A stretch of 7,165 bases of DNA, taken from NCBI GenBank assembly GCA_031290675.1, contig JAITNC010000105.1, positions 1-7,165 on the forward strand, in the 5' to 3' direction. This stretch comes from Campylobacteraceae bacterium. GTDB taxonomy: Bacteria; Campylobacterota; Campylobacteria; Campylobacterales; Campylobacteraceae. Under the pieces are notes generated by a model that was given only the letters and a program-made list of their open reading frames with translations, was not told where the DNA came from and did no database searches. Made by a program: the position numbers and the translations under genes. The first letter of the stretch is position 1, and the number at the start of each line of letters is the position of its first letter. This document shows, in pieces, positions 5,301 to 7,165 of this stretch.

Positions 5301-6261
5301 CGGCGGACTTGACAGCATGATAGCTATGAAACTTATGGCTGTTCAGGGCATAGACGTAACGGCTATAAATATCAACATCGGATTTGGTGGCACTAAAGAT
5401 GTGTCGGCACTCTTTAGAAGCAGGGCAGAGGCTGTCGGGGCGGATTTTGAAGTGGTAGATGTACGGGAGGAGTACCTAAAAGAGGTGCTTTTCACGCCAA
5501 AATACGGTTACGGCAAACGCTTCAACCCCTGTGTGGACTGCCACGCTTTTATGATGAAGAGTGCGAAAGCTCTTTTGGGGAAATTTGGAGCCTCTTTCAT
5601 CATCACGGGCGAAGTTTTGGGGCAGCGTCCGATGAGCCAAAACTCCAAAGCGTTGAAAAATGTATTGGAGCTCTCAAACGATGAGGACAACATCATACTG
5701 CGCCCGATGAGTGCGAAGCTTTTGCCTCCCACAAAGCCCGAGATAGAGGGTTGGGTAGATAGAGAAAAACTGCTTGACATTGAAGGGCGGGACAGGAAAA
5801 GGCAGCTCTCTTTGGCTGCGGAATTTGGTTTTGAAGAGTTCGCAAGTCCGGGTGGCGGGTGTCTTTTGACGGATATATATTTCACGGCGAAACTGCGTGA
5901 TTTTGTGGCTTATCAACCCTTGAAAGTGGAGGATATAGCGTTTTTGAAAGTCGGCAGGCACTTTAGACTACAGGGCGGCTCAAAGCTCATACTTGGGCGC
6001 AATGAGGCTGAAAATAACATCTTGGAAGGCTTGAAAAATGACGCTTTTGTGGATATATTTTTAGGGGACTTGCCAGCTCCGTACGGCAAGATATCCAAAA
6101 ACGCCTCTGCGGAAGATAGACTTTTCGCTGCGAAAACAGCACTTTTTTACACGAAAATAGAACGGGACAAACAGCACAAAGTCCAAATAGCAGGTGAAGT
6201 AGTGGAAACCTGTTCGTTTGATGACGGAGCGGTTTTGAAACCGTATGCGGTCGGGGTATAA
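5278..6261 (+). CDS. ThiI-like PP-loop ATPase with predicted NFACT-R-type RNA-binding tail, probable tRNA thiolation enzyme
   Basis: The product has 327 residues. The N-terminal half is an adenylating PP-loop domain: SGGLDS at 8-13, then TGEVLGQRPMSQ at 110-121, resembling the TGE..GQ..SQ motif of the tRNA 4-thiouridine synthase ThiI. NPCVDC at 83-88 gives Cys85 and Cys88, and GGGC gives Cys195. This is a three-cysteine pattern like that of iron-sulphur tRNA thiolases (methanogen ThiI, TtuA). The C-terminal part has KLILGRNEAENNIL at 236-249, close to the GRN...N signature of the NFACT-R RNA-binding domain, which I recall being fused to ThiI-like domains. There is no THUMP domain, so it is not classical ThiI. 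Likely role, by inference: ATP-dependent activation of a uridine or similar base in tRNA for sulphur insertion, in the cytoplasm. Such proteins are sometimes annotated as MnmA-like or argininosuccinate-synthase-like. It overlaps dnaG by 23 bp and is probably co-transcribed with it. Substrate unknown. Confidence 0.85.
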   Translation: MRALALFSGGLDSMIAMKLMAVQGIDVTAININIGFGGTKDVSALFRSRAEAVGADFEVVDVREEYLKEVLFTPKYGYGKRFNPCVDCHAFMMKSAKALLGKFGASFIITGEVLGQRPMSQNSKALKNVLELSNDEDNIILRPMSAKLLPPTKPEIEGWVDREKLLDIEGRDRKRQLSLAAEFGFEEFASPGGGCLLTDIYFTAKLRDFVAYQPLKVEDIAFLKVGRHFRLQGGSKLILGRNEAENNILEGLKNDAFVDIFLGDLPAPYGKISKNASAEDRLFAAKTALFYTKIERDKQHKVQIAGEVVETCSFDDGAVLKPYAVGV

Positions 6262-6347
6262 GAGTTTGGATAAGCGATACGACTTCTAATAATAAAAAAG
6301 ACATAATGTTATGGTTATGACTAACCCACCCCCCCTTGTCATGCTGA

Positions 6348-6371
6348 GCATAATATATAAAAAGAGGTGCT
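6348..6371 (+). repeat. Left terminal inverted repeat of the inserted element
   Basis: A 24-base arm, starting GCATAAT and ending GAGGTGCT, identical to the reverse complement of 6731-6754. The match stops abruptly at 6372. Confidence 0.8.
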
Positions 6372-6450
6372 ATATTTACTATTTTTATCGCTTGCTTTTA
6401 AGATAAAAAGTACAATTTAAAATATGAAATTATATGCTTTTTACTCTATT

Positions 6451-6606
6451 CTATAAGCTTTCTGTATTATGTCCAATAAAAAGTGTTATTAAATTGGTAA
6501 TGCCCATATTGCAGCTATTGCAAGGCTCAATAAGCTCTTGATTTGCCTTAAATCTATCAATAAACAGCTCCTCTTGTTTCTTGCTCTTAATGTAGATAAA
6601 GCTCAT
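6451..6606 (-). CDS. Doubtful 51-residue open frame inside the inserted element
   Basis: An ATG at 6606 opens a 51-residue frame with a TAG at 6453-6451. The product is hydrophilic and Lys/Glu-rich at the start (KSKKQEELFIDRFKANQEL) and has a CxxC at Cys29 and Cys32 (PCNSCN). A stop codon directly precedes the ATG in frame and no good Shine-Dalgarno sequence is present, only an A-rich stretch. It does not match a transposase that I recognise. It could be a decayed transposase fragment, a small passenger or chance. Listed because it is the only frame of note in the element. Confidence 0.15.
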   Translation of the reverse strand: MSFIYIKSKKQEELFIDRFKANQELIEPCNSCNMGITNLITLFIGHNTESL

Positions 6607-6730
6607 CTATTTTTGCTTATTTTTTAAGTATTTATAACACCCAAAAGAGATTTTTTAATCATCATAGTTGAACTGTTTCAACTATTGGGGCAAACAAACT
6701 CCCTACACAACGATATTTGCTTGATATTTC

Positions 6731-6754
6731 AGCACCTCTTTTTATATATTATGC
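6731..6754 (-). repeat. Right terminal inverted repeat of the inserted element
   Basis: A 24-base arm, AGCACCTC through ATTATGC, the perfect reverse complement of 6348-6371. Position 6755 (C) would extend the right end to a GGCATAAT terminus that has an A, not a G, in the left copy. Confidence 0.8.
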
Positions 6755-6850
6755 CCATGCTGAGCTTGCGAAGCATCTGTGTTTATCCCCTCTATTTCCT
6801 TAAGAACAAGAAGCTGAGATTCTTCGCTTTCGGCTCTGAAAGACAAGAGG

Positions 6851-6968
6851 AAAAAAACAAAAAGAAAAATGATTATAATTTAATCTCTAAATTGTTTATT
6901 AAATAATAATTATATCGCGATAAAATTACCTCTTGCATTAAAAATCTAAACATATACGGTGTTTTTTG
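6851..6968. other. AT-rich leader region of the last gene
   Basis: No gene is visible. The region is very AT-rich and contains the 10-bp palindrome TATCGCGATA (6913-6922) and a -10-like TAAAAT (6921-6926) overlapping it. If the -10 is used, transcription would start near 6933. GGTG at 6958-6961 is a weak Shine-Dalgarno match seven bases before the ATG at 6969. A palindrome overlapping a -10 could be an operator, but this rests on one short sequence. Confidence 0.3.
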
Positions 6969-7165
6969 ATGAACAAAGTTATAATAGTAGGACATTCACA
7001 CTCGTCTTACGGAGAAGTAGAGGAGCTGTTGCAGGTATGCGGTATGAGCAGTGCTTATCCCTCTGCTCGTGAAGGTTTTACACCACAACAGATAACAGAG
7101 ACACTTTGCAAAGCTCACGGAGTATTGACTGAGCGATATGAAAACATCAAACAGATAGAAGTCGG
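6969..7165 (+). CDS. N-terminal part of an unrecognised protein, running off the right edge
   Basis: An ATG at 6969 opens a frame of 65 full codons to the end of the window with no stop. The product begins MNKVIIVGHSHSSYGEVEEL: a hydrophobic beta-strand then a Gly-His-Ser-His-Ser loop, which looks like the first strand and loop of a Rossmann-like or P-loop-like alpha/beta domain, possibly of the sulfotransferase kind. It continues VCGMSSAYPSAREGFTPQQI, then a helix with TLCKAHGVL. There is no classical Walker A (GxxxxGKS/T) and no signal peptide. A weak GGTG ribosome binding site lies seven bases upstream, and no other start fits better. It is separated from the PP-loop gene by about 700 bp and is not part of that operon. 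Function is not claimed. Confidence 0.75.
   Translation, partial: MNKVIIVGHSHSSYGEVEELLQVCGMSSAYPSAREGFTPQQITETLCKAHGVLTERYENIKQIEV

Larger units (their letters stand above)
6348..6755. mobile_element. Small transposon-like element with perfect 24-bp terminal inverted repeats (MITE or IS remnant)
   Basis: The terminal repeats 6348-6371 and 6731-6754 are perfect reverse complements over 24 bp (left end starts GCATAATATATAAAAAG). Immediately outside, CATGCTGA occurs on both sides (6340-6347 and 6756-6763) as a likely target duplication. Because terminal and target bases overlap, the true duplication could be 5 to 10 bp and the boundary could move by one or two bases. Joining the flanks restores a continuous GTCATGCTGAGC...CGAAGCATCTGTG repeat, matching the intact copy at 164-131. 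The interior is AT-rich, with no transposase frame; the longest plausible frame is 51 residues. This is most like a non-autonomous miniature element mobilised by a related IS elsewhere. The IS family cannot be named from these ends. Confidence 0.75.
6329..6850. repeat. Dispersed hairpin repeat, element B, split by an insertion
   Basis: The left end reads C7 then TTGTCATGCTGAGC (6329-6349). The sequence resumes after an inserted element at 6756 and continues with CGAAGCATCTGTGTTT (6769-6784). The opposite arm, 6814-6850, runs CTGAGATTCTTCGC to AAGACAAGAGG. The arms pair imperfectly: GCGAAGCATCT (6768-6778) against AGATTCTTCGC (6817-6827) matches at 10 of 11 positions, and CTTGTC (6335-6340) against GACAAG (6842-6847) matches fully. 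Without the insertion the element is about 115 bp. It shares with element A the C-rich ends, the GTCAT start and a 16-bp identical block. It sits downstream of the PP-loop gene, as A sits downstream of aroC. Confidence 0.65.

Noticed and set aside
6313..6326. GGTTA/TAACC hairpin after the PP-loop gene, considered as a terminator
   Set aside because: The stem is 5 bp and is followed by C-rich sequence, not a T run.
6329..6335. C7 tract, considered as a phase-variation switch
   Set aside because: It lies in no reading frame and at no promoter spacing. It is the C-rich end of the dispersed repeat, matching the G-rich end of element A.
6685..6906. A 73-codon plus-strand frame in the gap
   Set aside because: It starts with TTG inside the miniature element, crosses its right terminal repeat into element B and has a low-complexity Lys/Asn tail. 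It is a chance fusion.
1..7165. Search for tRNA, rRNA, toxin-antitoxin, defence, prophage or other new multi-gene systems
   Set aside because: No tRNA T-loop pattern, no phage or defence domain, and no unexplained gene cluster was seen. The coding block is core genome.

Overview
The window looks like chromosomal DNA from a member of the Campylobacterota (the former Epsilonproteobacteria), probably a Sulfurimonas-, Sulfuricurvum- or Sulfurovum-like lineage. The clues are the linkage of aroC, rnc, rnhA, a membrane TPR protein and dnaG, which I recall from Campylobacter and Sulfurimonas; the residue-level look of the chorismate synthase, RNase III and primase; and promoters with a strong -10 TATAAT but no visible -35. 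The assignment rests on memory of these families, not on a search.

Layout. Positions 1-31 carry what looks like the promoter and Shine-Dalgarno sequence of a leftward gene starting just beyond the left edge. Positions 65-217 hold a hairpin-forming dispersed repeat (element A). Positions 214-397 are a second gene-free stretch with its own inverted and direct repeats. A leftward four-gene operon follows, read from 3579 down to 398: a LapB-like membrane TPR/zinc-ribbon protein, rnhA, rnc and aroC, all overlapping by 4 to 23 bp. A 71-bp divergent promoter region (3580-3650) separates it from a rightward pair: dnaG (true start 3651) and a ThiI-like PP-loop protein with a predicted NFACT-R-type RNA-binding tail, overlapping dnaG by 23 bp. 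Positions 6262-6968 are gene-poor. They hold a second dispersed repeat (element B, same family as A) whose left arm has been split by a roughly 408-bp element with perfect 24-bp terminal inverted repeats and a short target duplication. A new gene of unknown function starts at 6969 and runs off the right edge.

How the genes relate. Most of the core block handles nucleic acids: primase makes RNA primers, RNase HI removes RNA from RNA-DNA hybrids, RNase III cuts double-stranded RNA, and the PP-loop protein probably thiolates tRNA. Chorismate synthase (aromatic biosynthesis) and the LapB-like protein (possible envelope quality control) are co-transcribed passengers. Primase and RNase HI lie in transcripts diverging from one short promoter region. 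Elements A and B lie just downstream of the last gene of each divergent operon.

I see no tRNA, rRNA, CRISPR array, prophage, toxin-antitoxin or defence system. The coding part is ordinary core genome. The less explained material is the repeat family, the transposon-like insertion, the structured stretch at 214-393, and the thiolase-like gene coupled to dnaG.
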